64,000 bases of DNA from Congeria kusceri (lineage: Eukaryota; Mollusca; Bivalvia; Myida; Dreissenidae). Below are positions 45,131 through 56,819 of this stretch, piece by piece; the first letter of the stretch is position 1; every line of letters starts with the position of its first letter. The stretch is from the NCBI GenBank assembly GCA_027627225.1, contig JAPFQT010000083.1:806001-870000 (forward strand), written 5' to 3'. Under the pieces are notes generated by a model. It was not told where the DNA came from. It ran no database searches and saw only the letters and a list, made by a program, of their open reading frames with translations. Made by a program: the position numbers and the translations under genes.

Positions 45131-45909
45131 ATTTTTTTAAAACTACTGGTAGTCTAAAAGTCCTCTAAAATTCTCATCAATAGTACAACCAAAACAAATT
45201 AACAGAAATATAACGTTGATCTTTTGCAATTCACGGCCGTTATTCTTTCTTATAAGGCTATACACATTTCGATTCTATGTTGAGCGTCCCATGATTTTTC
45301 GAAACTTACCAACCAGACAGGAAACAACATTCGATAAAAAAGAACATTTTTCTTTCACAACTTATTAATGGCAGTGGTACAACATAAAGCAAAATCTTAA
45401 CTTGCAAAACTGTTATATATTATCTTCATATTTGGAATCTACCGTAACACAGTATTTTAACTCTGTAAAATGACTAGTTGCACGCTATGTTTTACAAAAA
45501 CTAGTAAAACACCTAGAAGTCCATTTGTTTTCTTTTTTTCCAATTTTTTAGGCTTTTCAACTAAATTTTTCACATTGTCAAAATTTTTTGTTGTTTTTTT
45601 GTTCAGGCATCCGAAAACCTACCAGCCCGAGGACGCTTAACATAGAATCAAATTGGTACGGCCTAACTGAAAATAAAACAAAAACATAACGCCCAAGCTC
45701 GTTAATCAATCGATATGTCCTTCATCCGTTTCGTGCTCATGCGTCATGATTATCGGCGGCTGCTTAACACAACACTACTTCACTGGCTGCTAAAATTGCT
45801 GAAATTATTTGAAAATGGAACATGATGTGCATTAAGAGGAAAATATTACAAAATATTCTTTCGTAACAAATCATTTCTCAAAATTCATTTTAAAGTTTTA
45901 ACGAACCAC

Positions 45910-46090
45910 TTCAAATCTCCGTGGTTTAATTGATATGGCGTCCGCTGTCCGCCTTGCGATCGGAAGGTCTGGAGTTTATCCATACCCGGGGGGCGTTCGA
46001 AAGAACATTCTCAAACATGCACCTTTATTGGTTCTACACAGAAAGCGGAATTCTCAAAATAGCAATAAGCCTTTCGACTAATAGTGACTA
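45910..46090 (+). mobile_element. SINE copy in repeated segment (3 of 3)
   Basis: GGCGTCCGCTGTCCGCCTTG contains a short internal duplication of TCCGC. GGTCTGGAGTTTATCCATAC and GGTTCTACACAGAAAGCGGA follow. The B box is degraded. Confidence 0.65.
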
Positions 46091-46609
46091 TACACTCGCT
46101 TCTAAATGTCCTGAATTTGTTCCGCTATTTATCTCTCTAGATACATTTTAATGTTTAAACCAACCACTTAAAGTTATCATAATTTGTGTAGCTTAAACAT
46201 GAAATCATCAGAAATATAAAGTAGATCTAACGGAAACCACGGCATTTATTCCTGCTGTATTCGTCTAGATTGGATTGTCGTCGGCTTTGGCTTCCGGTCC
46301 CTGTCGGCATAGAACTCGTGTTGTCAGCACGTATCTCTGAAATTCTTAGCAACAGTATAAAATAAAACTTAGCTCGGATTGTCGTCGCCATCCACTGTCG
46401 TCTGCATCAAGCTCTGGTTGTTATTTTTGCACATGGTTGTTGTCTGCATCAAATGGTGTTTTTTTTGTCTTCATTCAGCTCTGGTTTCCGGCATGAATCT
46501 CTGAAAATATCCATCACAATTATAAAATTAAGACCTACTTTGGGTCATCGTCGCATGAATCGAACATTGACTGTCGTACTCTGCTAACTCTGCTAACGCC
46601 GGCATGAAG

Positions 46610-46703
46610 CAAAACTGAGTTTGGGGTGTCGTCGGAATCGGGCTTGGAGAAACGGCACCTCTGTAGCATATCAATAACTTGGTACAACACGCCCGATATG
46701 ACG
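46610..46703 (-). pseudogene. Exon-like block conserved between the duplicate copies
   Basis: On the minus strand an acceptor, TTGTGTTTTGTATTTCAG, is followed by a frame reading ISGVLYQVIDMLQRCRFSKP then DSDDTP. Copy B (about 50610-50690) reads ISDVAVKVTAMLLKCRFFDL then DSDDAW in the equivalent frame. Conservation of MLxxCRF and DSDD across otherwise diverged DNA hints at a former or present coding exon. No start, donor or family could be assigned. Confidence 0.3.
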
Positions 46704-47197
46704 CTGAAATACAAAACACAACAATAAATGTAAATTTTATTTTGTATTTTTATTGCATGTTACAGTGTTGTTTCATACTACATTGTGTCCATTTCTATAG
46801 AACATTTTTTTACAGTTTATTATTATCATACTTGTATTATAATTCACGCAAATGGCAACTACACCTTTGTAGACAAGTATCAAAGATTGTGTCAAGTCCA
46901 ATGTTTTGATTGTCGCAAAAGACTCATATTTATTCCTTTGAACTCCCAGGTCATGACCCTGACAAGTCAGACGTCAGGGTGGGGACGCCCTTTCCATCTT
47001 GTCGCCTGATTTGGCCGGGCCATGGGTTGAGAATTCACATAAACAAATACTCGTCTTTAGTTAAGTGTTAATCTTAATAAAACAAAGAAACGTCGTCCAT
47101 ATATTAAAATCAATTCTTTTACACCCCGAATTTTTAGTCAAAAGCTGTCATTGGCGTACACAAAGTCAATTTAGAAAGTGTATATTTAACAGTAATA

Positions 47198-47380
47198 GAG
47201 GTCGTAGTGGTGTAATGGACATGGTGTCCGCCTTGCGATTGGGAGGTCGTGAGTTCGATCCCTACTCGGGGAGCGTTTTAATGACACTAAGTTCTGGTTC
47301 TACCCAGGACACGGACTCGAACATGTCTCAATAAGCCTCTGGCTATTGACATAATAGAGCTTGAATAAATACGTGTAAAC
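47198..47380 (+). mobile_element. tRNA-derived SINE, near-complete
   Basis: A box TAGTGGTGTAATGGACATGG and B box GAGTTCGATCCCTAC are well preserved. GGAGCGTT, TTCTGGTTCTACCCAGGACA, ATGTCTCAATAAGCCTCTGG and an AATAAATACGTGTAAAC tail follow. The paralogous segment at 51150-51180 lacks it, giving an empty-site comparison. Confidence 0.8.
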
Positions 47381-47456
47381 GAACGGATTAATGTATTACA
47401 CGCTGAAGATTTCACACTTTCTAATTAATTTGAGTGGTTGTGCCCTTTAATACAAA

Positions 47457-48072
47457 CTAGAATTGTCACATGAGTGACGGATATACCCCCACAATATGGC
47501 CTTGTCACAAAACTAATTTGCGAATGGTCAACAGTGTATTTGGAAAAATTAAATTTAACTAGGATCCATACCTCTGTCAACATTTAGTGGTTTGTAACCA
47601 AAAATGATATCGCTCTGTATTTTTTGATGTTACACCTATGTGCCAAAAATAATTTAAATATGTCAAACCTTTCATGAGTTATTTTGTCCATGTTTTCGGG
47701 AATTAAAGTCCAAAGGGGGCCATAACTGCGTCAAAATTTTGTGGTTTGTAACCAAAGTCGAATTTTATGATGCTACACATGTACACCAAGTATTATTTAT
47801 ATATGTCAAGCCATTCTTTAGTTATCGTCCGGAAATCATGTTTTAAGGGAATTTTAAGTCGAAAAGGGGCAATAACTCTTGTCAAAATTTAGTGGTAACC
47901 AACATCGAACTTGACCTGTATTCTATGATGTTACACATGTGTACCAAACATTATTTGAATATGTCATGCCTTTCTTGAGTTATCATCCGGAAAAAAAAAC
48001 ACCAACAGACCGACAGACCGACGGACCGACAAGCTTACTCCTATATACCCCCCCCCCCCCCCTTAAACTAGA
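47457..48072 (-). repeat. Dispersed repeat, reverse relative of 25428-26775
   Basis: It starts CTAGAATTGTCACATGAGTG and ends with GACCGACAAGCTTACTCC, TATATACC and a C run. The unit motifs GGTTTGTAACCAAAGTCGAA and TGTCAAGCC...GAGTTAT are the complement of the forward copy. It is absent from copy B. Confidence 0.75.
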
Positions 48073-48599
48073 CTTTTAAATGGCATGAACACGTGATTTC
48101 ATTATGACTTATCAGTTGCTGGTCTCTAATAACAACCGGCCTCGTTCCCGCAATTGTTACGAAACAGGAGCACCGTCGAAGCGAGGAATGGGTCTGCATG
48201 AGGTCGATGAAACCTGTCAACTTGGCGGCACAATGACTGGAACCGGAAGAAAGCATCTATAGGATACCGATGAATGTTGTATTTTTGGATCACGTGACAT
48301 GTAAAAGTGGGGGTCTAGAACAAGCATTTTTTGGTATTGAAACAATACTGAATTTTATCATGAGTATTCAAATAAAACTATTTTTTGTATTGTGCCAGAA
48401 CAAAATAATATTGTACCGCCGTGCGAAAAGCAGGAAAATATATTTTATAGCAAACAATCCAAATTTCTGTATTTTTTACGTTCTGTTTTTGATGTGTTAT
48501 TGTACTTAACTGGTCGCTTGCGCACGCGTCATTGTATGACGTCTTCATAGAGTTCTGGCTGTCCACTGCATCGTATACAGATTGTCTAAATCGAAGTTT

Positions 48600-49682
48600 G
48601 TTCGTCGTCGGCAACGGGGTGTGGTTGTACACGGCAACGGGGTGCGGTTGTCCTCGGCAACGGGGTGTGATTGTCCTCGGCAACGGGACGTTGTTGTCCT
48701 CGTTAACGGGGTGTGGTTGTCCTCGGCAACGTGGCTTGGTTGTCCTCGGTAACGGGATGTGGTTGTTGTGGGCAACGGGGTGTGGTCGTTGTGGGCAACG
48801 GGGTGTGGTTGTCTCGCCAACGCGGTGTAGTTGTCGTCGGCAAAGGGTTGTGGTTTTCTCGCCAACCCGGTGTAGTTGTCGTCGGCAAAGGGATGTGGTT
48901 GTCTCGCCAACGCGGTGTAGTAGTCGGCGGCAACGGGGTGTGGTTGATGTCGGGTACGGGGTGTAGTTGTCGTCGGCAACAGGGTGTGCTTGCTTTCGGC
49001 AAAGGGGTGTGGTTGTCGTCGGCAACGGGGTGTGTTTGTCTTGGCAACGCGGTGTGGTTGTCTTAGGCAACGGGTTGTTGTTGCTGGTAACGGGGTGTGA
49101 TTGTCCTCGGTAACGGGGAGTGTTGTTGTTGACAACGGGATGTGGTTGTCCTTGGAAACGGGGTGTTGTTGTCATCGGCAACGAGATGTTGTTGTCGTTG
49201 GCAACGGAGTGTTGTTGTTGGCAAAGAGGTGCTGTTATTGTTTGTAACGAGGTGTTTTTTTCCTCGGTAACAGGGTGTCTTTTTGTTGGCAACGGGGTTT
49301 GTTGTCCTTTGCAACGGGGTGTTGTCTTCGGCAACGGGGTTTTGTTGTGTTGGTAACGGGGTGTTGTTGTTGGCAACGGGATGTTGAGGTTATCAACGGA
49401 GTGTTGTTGTCCTAGGCAACGGGTGTTGTTGTTGTTGGCAACGGGTGTGGTTGCTGTTGGCAACGGGGTGTGGTTGTCCTCTGCAACGGGGTGTGGTTGT
49501 TGTTGGCAACGGGGTGTGGTTGTTGGTAGCAACGGGGTGTGGTTGTTGTTGGCAACGGGGTGTGGTTGTCCTCGGCAACGGGATGTTGTTGTTGGCAACA
49601 GGGTGAGGTTGTTTTTGGCAACGGGGTGTGGTTGTTGTTGGCAAAGGGGTGTGGTTGTTGTTGGCAAAGGGGTGTGGTTGTC
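48600..49682. repeat. 23-bp minisatellite, array 2 (~45 units)
   Basis: A 23-bp unit near GTGGTTGTCCTCGGCAACGG plus GGT repeats over 1.1 kb with TTG/CTC/GTC variants at the centre and occasional 3-bp or 6-bp changes. The period equals that of array 1 and the cores align (GGTTGTCGYCGGCA), so the two arrays are probably related. A 429-codon open frame on the minus strand, rich in Thr-Thr-Pro and Gln-Pro-His-Pro-Val, results from the repeat having no stop in that frame. Confidence 0.9.
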
Positions 49683-50380
49683 TGCTGCTTAGGACTGCTA
49701 CAATGGCTACTTAAATTATAATACACAAAACATGATAATTGCCAACCTCAATTGTTAACAATCACGGTGACAATACTTCCATAGTATCTTTCAATGTATG
49801 GTGGAAAATATCAACATTAAAAATACATAATTAAAAGTTACTATATATAGAACTATGATCATTCTCTTCCACAAATCAACGTTTTATTATATTAGACATA
49901 TAACGTGTAAAAAACAACAACAAAAGAAATTACAGTAGCTCTATACGATTATTCAAAAATTAAAGTTTTTGTTACCAACTACGCCCATCGAATCAGTTGG
50001 TTTTTGTTGTAATGTTGCCCTCCATTGGTTTCCTGCGCATGCGTCATAGTCGTCATGGGAGCAAAATTGTCGTCTGCATCCATCTCGGTTTTCCGTCAGA
50101 ATCATCTGAAAATAGGTCGTTCGTTTATTGTCTCTGCTAAAGAGGCATTTACAATAACGAACTCTGGTTTAAATGGTTATTTCTTGAAATTGTCATGCCT
50201 CTCTGAATTATTGTGATACCGAATTACTTGAAAGTGGAATTTTTAGCAGTTTATATTTACAGAGCACGTGTTTTTATCGAATCGCGAATAAATTGTGTCT
50301 TATGGGTGACTACAATCCAGTAAAATACTTAGTCCTAGAAGTAACATACGTTAAGGATCTTGTAACTGCTTTAGAACATC
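49683..50380. other. Flank between array 2 and duplication copy B
   Basis: Short motifs shared with the amplified cluster occur, such as CTGCTACAATGGCTACTTAA, CCTCCATTGGTTTCCTGCGC and GTCGTCTGCATCCATCTCGG. No gene is supported. Confidence 0.4.
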
Positions 50381-51540
50381 AAATAACACTTAGCTCAGTC
50401 TACTGTCTCATCCATTGTCGACTGACTCCATTTCGGACATCATATGCATCGAACTGTTTGTGCCGACTGTCTCGGACTCTGTTGCATCGAGCACTGGCTA
50501 TCACCTGCTAAGTCTGAAAATTCTCATGAACAGAATAAAAACAAAACTTAGCTCGTGTTATTGCAATCATTGTCGTCTGCATCCAGCTCTGGTCCGCATC
50601 GCTTTCTTGCTGTCCCAAGCATCGTCGGAGTCGAGGTCGAAGAAACGGCACTTCAGCAGCATAGCGGTCACTTTGACCGCCACATCGGATATACAAAGCA
50701 GACAACGACAAATCAATAAACATGAATTATTGTGATCACATATAATAATCTTCTTCTTTTTCATCTTCATTGTCATCATCATTAATATTATTTAGAACAT
50801 AAATGGCAACTAAAACTTTGGCATTTTGAGCTTTTCTATACTTATTCCATCCCATTTTAAGAACATCAGAAAAGACTGGTATTTATTCATTTCAACTCCC
50901 AGGTCATGACCCTGACAAGCCAGACGGCAGGGTGGGGGCGCCCTTCCCATCTCGTCGCCTGATTTGACAGGACCTTGGCTTGAGAATTCAATTAAACAAA
51001 CGCTTCACTTTTCCGACTTTAACATATATATAGTTAAAATCAAACGTTAATCTACAAAACGTAAATGTCTATGTATCAAATGTCAAATTCTTGTACACCC
51101 CAAACCCGAATTTTGAGTTAAAGCTGCCATATATGTACACAATTTAGAAAGGGTATATTTAACGTAATAATGCATTAGACGCTTAAGATTTCACACTTTC
51201 TAGTTAAAAGATCAACATTTAACATTATCCTAAATAATCAAACTTTATAAATGAAGAAAGTATTTTCCTTAAAGCAGAATTATACTTGCAAATTACGTGA
51301 ATATGTGATTTCATTATGACTTATCTGTTTCTGGTATCCAATAGCAACCGGCCTCGTTCCCGTAATCGTTTGGAAACAGGAGCTTCGTCAAAGCGAGGAA
51401 TGCGTCTGCACGAGATCGACGAAACCTGTCAACATGGCGGCCCAAACACAGGACCAGAAGAAAGCGTCTACATGAGACCGATGAACGTTGTGTCTTCAGA
51501 GCGCATAACATATAAAAAGCTGGTTTACGTTTTTTATGTA
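50380..51540. repeat. Segmental duplication, copy B (without the insertions)
   Basis: This matches copy A in three collinear blocks. The last block (about 51315-51500) includes GGCCTCGTTCCCGTAATCG, GCGAGGAATGCGTCTGCAC and GAAACCTGTCAACATGGCGG. Read on the minus strand both copies keep a CCTGTTTC / GACAGGTTTC core, but neither has an uninterrupted shared frame. It may be a duplicated promoter or first-exon region. Confidence 0.7.
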
Positions 51541-53262
51541 TTTTAACAAATATGTCCATGCTACTAAAATATGTCGATATATTAAAAACAGTATTATGTT
51601 CGAAAAGAAGTTTAGCTTTGCAAACTTGTGTAACTATAATACTTCTATGTTAGGAAATATGTTGTGTAAATACGTGTACCATGAGTTTCAATACTTCGTT
51701 AATTCAAACTAAAGTTGCAAGTGCAAATTAAACAAAAATACACACTATAAAATCCCATTGAAATTCAGAAATTCTATATAAAAAAGAAATAAATCACGAA
51801 ATTTTCGTACAAAAGAACAATGCAAACTTATTTTACAATCTTTCATGTTAAATTTAACTGAATAAAACTATTCGATGTATCATTTATACAAATTGATAAT
51901 ATAGAACGTATTAGACTTACATTTACATATTTGGCATTATAACCACATGTTTGGAGTTCTGAGTTGAAGTAGTGCGCTGTGTCAGATTGTATGACATCCA
52001 TCTTGCTCGGGAACAACGAACGAATGGTGCGTTCGCGCCTTTTTTTTCAATGTATTCATGCGCAGTAAACACTTTCTACGTCATAACATTCAGAACCCAA
52101 TCAAAACCCTCAATGCAAAATTGAAGCAAATCGAATGCGCGAAAACCGCTCATCGAAATTCACGTGGAAACCAAAACCGCTCATCGAAATCTACGTGGAA
52201 ACCGCCCAAAGTAAAATTGTTTTACCGATATAGTAAAAACCAATCCAGGGGCGTAACTAGGCAAAGTTCATTTCGCACCTTATGCTTACAGAGCGATAAG
52301 AAGATAAAATAAAAACGTTGGAATACAATCACTGAATCAGAATAACATTGCATCAAAATAACATTGGCACGGATGTAGAGCTTTGACACAGATGTAGAGC
52401 TTTGACACAGAACAAGTATTGACTGACAAAATGACCTGCATAAAAGGAAAAATGAGCTTGTAATGCAAAATGAAGGGTACAAGCGGAAATGATTCACAAA
52501 TATTTGACCTTGAATTGTGACCTTGACCTTTGACTGATAAGCATGAGACATGTGCGTGATACATTGTCTAGTCACGTGGAGTATTATTTTGAAGTAATAT
52601 TAAAATCCTTCCAAGCATTTAGAAGTCGGTATAAATATGTTTTATATATAACATCGGAATAAGTAAGTTTTATATATTCTGTAGATCTAGATTATTTAAT
52701 AAATGCTTATATGGGATAGAATACTTACTAAATGAAAGACGCGAACATTCACATTTTTACTGTGAGTATAGTGTAGTCCTATTCGGATTAGCTACGCTCC
52801 GGATTACAATAAGGTCACGGTCTGCTTGCACGTGTTTTACGTGTTACGGCTTTAGATTAGAAGACGAAGCTAACAAATCAGAAATCATTCAGATGTAAAC
52901 ATACCAAACAATGAGGATGACTGATAATATTTTGCAATGTGATTATCAGGGGCCGTATTCCAGAAACATTCTAACTAAAATCTAATCTTTAACTTCAGAA
53001 ACATATATATTTAATAAACTTTTTATTTCATATTTAGATGGCTATGTATTATTAACTGCTGTTAAGTCAGTATGTGAAAATATTTTAAGTTAAACTTAAG
53101 ATGTTTCTGGAATACGTTTCCTGAAAAGTAAAGTAAAGAAAACGATGGAAAAAATGTGCCGGGAATATAAAAAAAACTTGTAATTAACTTGATTGCAATA
53201 CCATTATACTATCATGATTGATATATTAGGCCTAAACATTATTTTTTATAGTTGGTGTTAGG
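51541..53262. other. AT-rich stretch with two short tandem duplications
   Basis: At 52144-52205 a 31-bp unit (AACCGCTCATCGAAATTCAC then GTGGAAACC) occurs twice. At 52370-52410 a 20-bp unit GATGTAGAGCTTTGACACAG occurs twice. A solo CAGGGGCGTAACTAGGC end related to the 6799 MITE lies at 52247. No gene is recognised. Confidence 0.5.
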
Positions 53263-53465
53263 TTAAGTTTAAACCTATTTATTTTAGCTCGATTGTGTCA
53301 AAAGCCTGAAACTTACTGAGACGCTCTCGAGTCGGTTTCCTGGGTAGAACCAGTACTTGTGATAAAGATGAGAGAGATCATTGGAACGCTCCCCGAGTAG
53401 GGATCGAACTCACGACCTCCCGATCGCAAGGCGGACACCATATCCATTACACCACTTCGACCATA
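53263..53465 (-). mobile_element. tRNA-derived SINE, complete reverse copy
   Basis: Minus-strand order: CGAAGTGGTGTAATGGATAT (A box), GAGTTCGATCCCTAC (B box), GGGGAGCGTTCC, AAGTACTGGTTCTACCCAGG, CTCAGTAAGTTTCAGGC, and a GCTAAAATAAATAGGTTTAA tail. This is the best full-length reference for the family in the window. A short (GTT)n tract follows on the plus strand. Confidence 0.85.
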
Positions 53466-56050
53466 CTGTTGTTGTTCTTGTTGTTGCGTAGGAATTAAAC
53501 CACGAGGGCGATAGCCGAGTGATTTGATAATAGGCATCGGAACGGTTGGTTATTACCGCAATAACAAACGCTTACCCGTCAATTATTTCGATTCTAACAC
53601 GATCTGATATAACAATCGTCTGTATTTGTAAAGGTTATGAATGAGAACTATATTTATCTATACACCGCCCATTTTGCGAAAAGAAGGCTACATTCGCTCG
53701 TGCGTTTCCGTGACGTCAATAAATAACAATTCAAAATGACGTCAACTTAATTGATAAACATTCAGCAAATGGCGTCATACTTATTGATAAATACAGTGAA
53801 AATATTATGTTAACAAGTACAAATTAAAAGCATATGAACAAAACGTAAACGTTTTTGTGAACTTAAATATAAAATATGCAGTACAAATGTGGTTTTATTG
53901 CGCTACATAATGCAGAAATGATTTGTTTGTCCCAATTTTGAAATCGCGCGTTTACGCACGTGCATTTTACGGAACAATTTCTTCGAAATTCCGGAACTAT
54001 TTTCAAAACATTAGGCATCGCCCATAATTTGTTGCAGAATAGCCCGCAGTTATTTTCCTTTTTTAATCTATGGAAAACTAGCCGCGTGCCGTTTTATTAT
54101 TTTTAAATAAACAACGTTAACAAATAGTCTAAAAACTGACGTCATTCGTTCACTTATTATAAAGGAAACTTATGTAACAATGAATTTGAATAAGATACTG
54201 AATGACGTAATTGTGACAGACGCGCGTGCGAACGTGAACATGCTCGGAACACTGTAGAATATAGATATTTGCAGAGTTCATTTGTCACATCATGCCAAAA
54301 TAGAAATAATTGTCGCATTGTAATATCGTACGGGTTTTTTCGTTTTGATGGGCGGTTATTGAACCCCGACAGCGTTTGTTGATTCCTTATGATCATAATT
54401 CCAAAACGTGTATAAGCTAATAAAAAACGCTCAATCGAAAACTATTTCTTAAATCATAAATTTTCATAATAGTATTATGTTTCCATTGTATAAATCTGCT
54501 TCGTCACCAGGTTATAATATATTCTAAAATGATACTCGCTATTTTTTTCTCTAGACAAAGAACAAAACCGTCGTAAAACTAACCAATAAACAACGCAGAA
54601 AGAAGTTCCGATTCTGAGCGGAGTAATGTAAAAAGTAGTTCCAATTGGGGAAAAAAAATGCAAAAATATATGTCAACTCATATTGGAATCGAAACAATTT
54701 TGTCTTTCTGATGCGTCGCTATTAAACAATTCGGGCTTCCACCCTCATGGTTGAAATTCTACGCATTAGAACAACAAATCGTTGTTAATTGACCGATAAA
54801 CAACGATGAATACAAAATTATTGTCTAAGTTTAATATTAAAATCGATTCATTTTGGAATGTTTGCATTAAAATTTATGACGATGGATGAAAACATGTGTC
54901 TTACAATTGTCTTCTGCTGTTATAGCACATGCTCAAATCTGTACCTTTAAAAGAATTCGTTTTGTCATTTTTTTATTATATAAGAGCACACATGGCATAC
55001 AAAATGAGCGGAAGTTCGAAGATACACACGTAGATGTAGTGCACCAATAATTTCAGTTAAATAAGTATGTTTATTTGTTTGTTCTTAAATAAATCTTAAT
55101 TTTCTGAAAAGATTTGTAATATACAAGTTCACAAATATATTAAAACAAAAGTTTAATTTATTAAATTTTAAGAAAATATTCATTAATATCTTAGGACATA
55201 TTTCTGTTTTTGATGATAAAACGATTCTGAATATAGAGTAGTAAAATACGAACAATAAAGCAGGTGTGAGGGGTATTTGGGTACAAACTAATATTATCTG
55301 TTATTTATAAAACCCCGGCCTCTCACGCTTCAAATAAAATGAGCAACACTATCTAGGCTTTCTTATTGTTCCAATGTTCAAGGTCGTCAACAAACTGCAC
55401 TTGAATGCATTTTAAAACTAATTAGTAACATCGTAGGAAACTCACGTCTGCTGCTTCCGACGTCGAGTCAACAATGGCCCATTCTCTAGTTTCGACACTC
55501 ATGATTGATTGTACATAATGTATCTCAAATTCACATTTCAAGTAATAATCATGAACCTGCCATCTGGGCCCGTATTCACCATCCCAGTATTAGACTTAAG
55601 AATAAAAATTAGACTCAGACTCAAGAAACACTATTTCTGCGTTCGCAAATATGCCGGGTACCAATGTCGCTATTGTCATTAACAAATCGTTCTAAATAAA
55701 GAACTTCGTAATTTTAGTTGCTGAATACCACGAAAGATTCAAATTAACAGCGTTCTTAGAAAAGAGCAGTTTCAAGAGTATTCTTTATTATTACGCCTGA
55801 AGTCTAATAATAGATTACTGAATAAGGGCCTGAAAAACATTTTAAAGAACACATGTTGACAAAAACTACCACGACGACTGTTCTTGTTATAACATTTTCA
55901 CCACAAACCAATGTGGTTATTTATTTATCACTGTATCTATTTTTTTCTCACCTGTTTATATACACAATATTGCTCAATTTAATAAAAAGTGAAATAAATT
56001 ATTAAATAACATGCATTGTTAAATATGGAATGTCAGATTTGGTAGAACAT
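53466..56050. other. AT-rich stretch, mostly unannotated
   Basis: Diverged members of the third SINE-like family lie at about 53495-53600 and 54700-54800 (GACCGATAAACAACGATGAA). Otherwise no exon or element is supported. Small ORFs on the minus strand near 54157 and 54475 show no splice signals or known motifs. Confidence 0.4.
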
Positions 56051-56520
56051 ACAGTAATCATTGTCAAGCCTAAAGATCGTACATGAAGTAATCATCTCGA
56101 ATACAGATCGTACACTAAGTATTCCTCACGAATAAAGATCATATACAAATAAACCTCATGAACAAAGATCGTATACAAATAAATCGTCACAAATAAAGAT
56201 AGTACACTAAGTAATTATCACGAATAAAGATCGTATACTTAATTATTATTACTTATACTGATCGTAAAGTAAGTAAGTATCACGAATAAAGATCGTAAAC
56301 TAAGAGGTTAGCACTTATAAAGATCGTACACTACGTTTTCAACACGAATAACAATCGTACACGAAGTACTCCTCATGAATAAAGATCGTAGAATAAGTAA
56401 ACCTCAATAACAAAGATCGTACACTAAGTAATCGTCACGAATAAAGATCGTACACTAAGTAATCGTCATGAATAAAGAGTGTACACTAAGTGATTAACGC
56501 TAAAAGATCGTACATTTATC
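56050..56520. repeat. ~31-bp minisatellite, array 1
   Basis: A unit near AGATCGTACACTAAGTAATC followed by GTCACGAATAA repeats about 15 times with considerable variation; the two best-preserved adjacent units are 31 bp apart at about 56410-56470. A related array lies at 60335-60790. Confidence 0.8.
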
Positions 56521-56819
56521 AGACAGAAAAACAAAGCTACACAATAATTATGTCTTAGTCCTTATGTTATGATATAATCACGTAATACCAGAACTACGAA
56601 TACCAGAGTAATATCACACCAACGTCATGCAAGACCAGCATAAAGTGTTTGTTTCTAAAAAACAGTTGTGTTACCAGGCTTGCATTTGAAGAATGAAAAT
56701 TCTGTGAACAAGCCCCTTTAAACTTCACTGCCAATATCAGAAGAGTCCTGTCATGTTACGTTGCATGTACACAAATATCAAAAACATGTAGAGTCGTGGC
56801 CTTTTTTCGGTTCGTTCGG

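Larger units (their letters stand above)
43960..46260. repeat. Locally amplified segments around SINEs
   Basis: Blocks with the order TTTTAAAGTTTTRACGAACCACTT, SINE, AGAAATATAACGTTG, CTCRTTAAATCAGTTGATGT, CCTCCATTTG and AATGGAACA...AAATATTACAAAAT recur at about 1.2-kb and 1.0-kb spacing (for example AAATCAGTTGATG at 44049 and 44759, with a diverged version at 45703). The similarity extends beyond the SINEs, so this is segmental amplification and not only repeated insertion. Confidence 0.6.
46260..48300. repeat. Segmental duplication, copy A (carries two insertions)
   Basis: Three blocks match copy B at 50380-51540 in the same order: 46540-46730, 46850-47190 and 48075-48300. Shared anchors include GAACTCCCAGGTCATGACCC versus CAACTCCCAGGTCATGACCC, and ACCGGCCTCGTTCCCGYAAT. 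Copy A differs by a SINE (47198-47380) and a dispersed repeat (47457-48072). Divergence is substantial, so the duplication is old. Confidence 0.75.

Noticed and set aside
47454..48072. 8-bp target duplication AAACTAGA around the dispersed repeat
   Set aside because: The forward copy at 25428-26775 shows that CTAGTT and AGTTTA belong to the element ends, so the match is not a clean duplication.
48378..49667. 429-codon minus-strand ORF
   Set aside because: It coincides with the 23-bp minisatellite; overlapping frames are equally open and the peptide is purely periodic.
50508..50782. Complete gene on the minus strand in duplication copy B
   Set aside because: Only the short CRF...DSDD segment is shared with copy A; the rest shifts frame between copies and lacks start and splice evidence.
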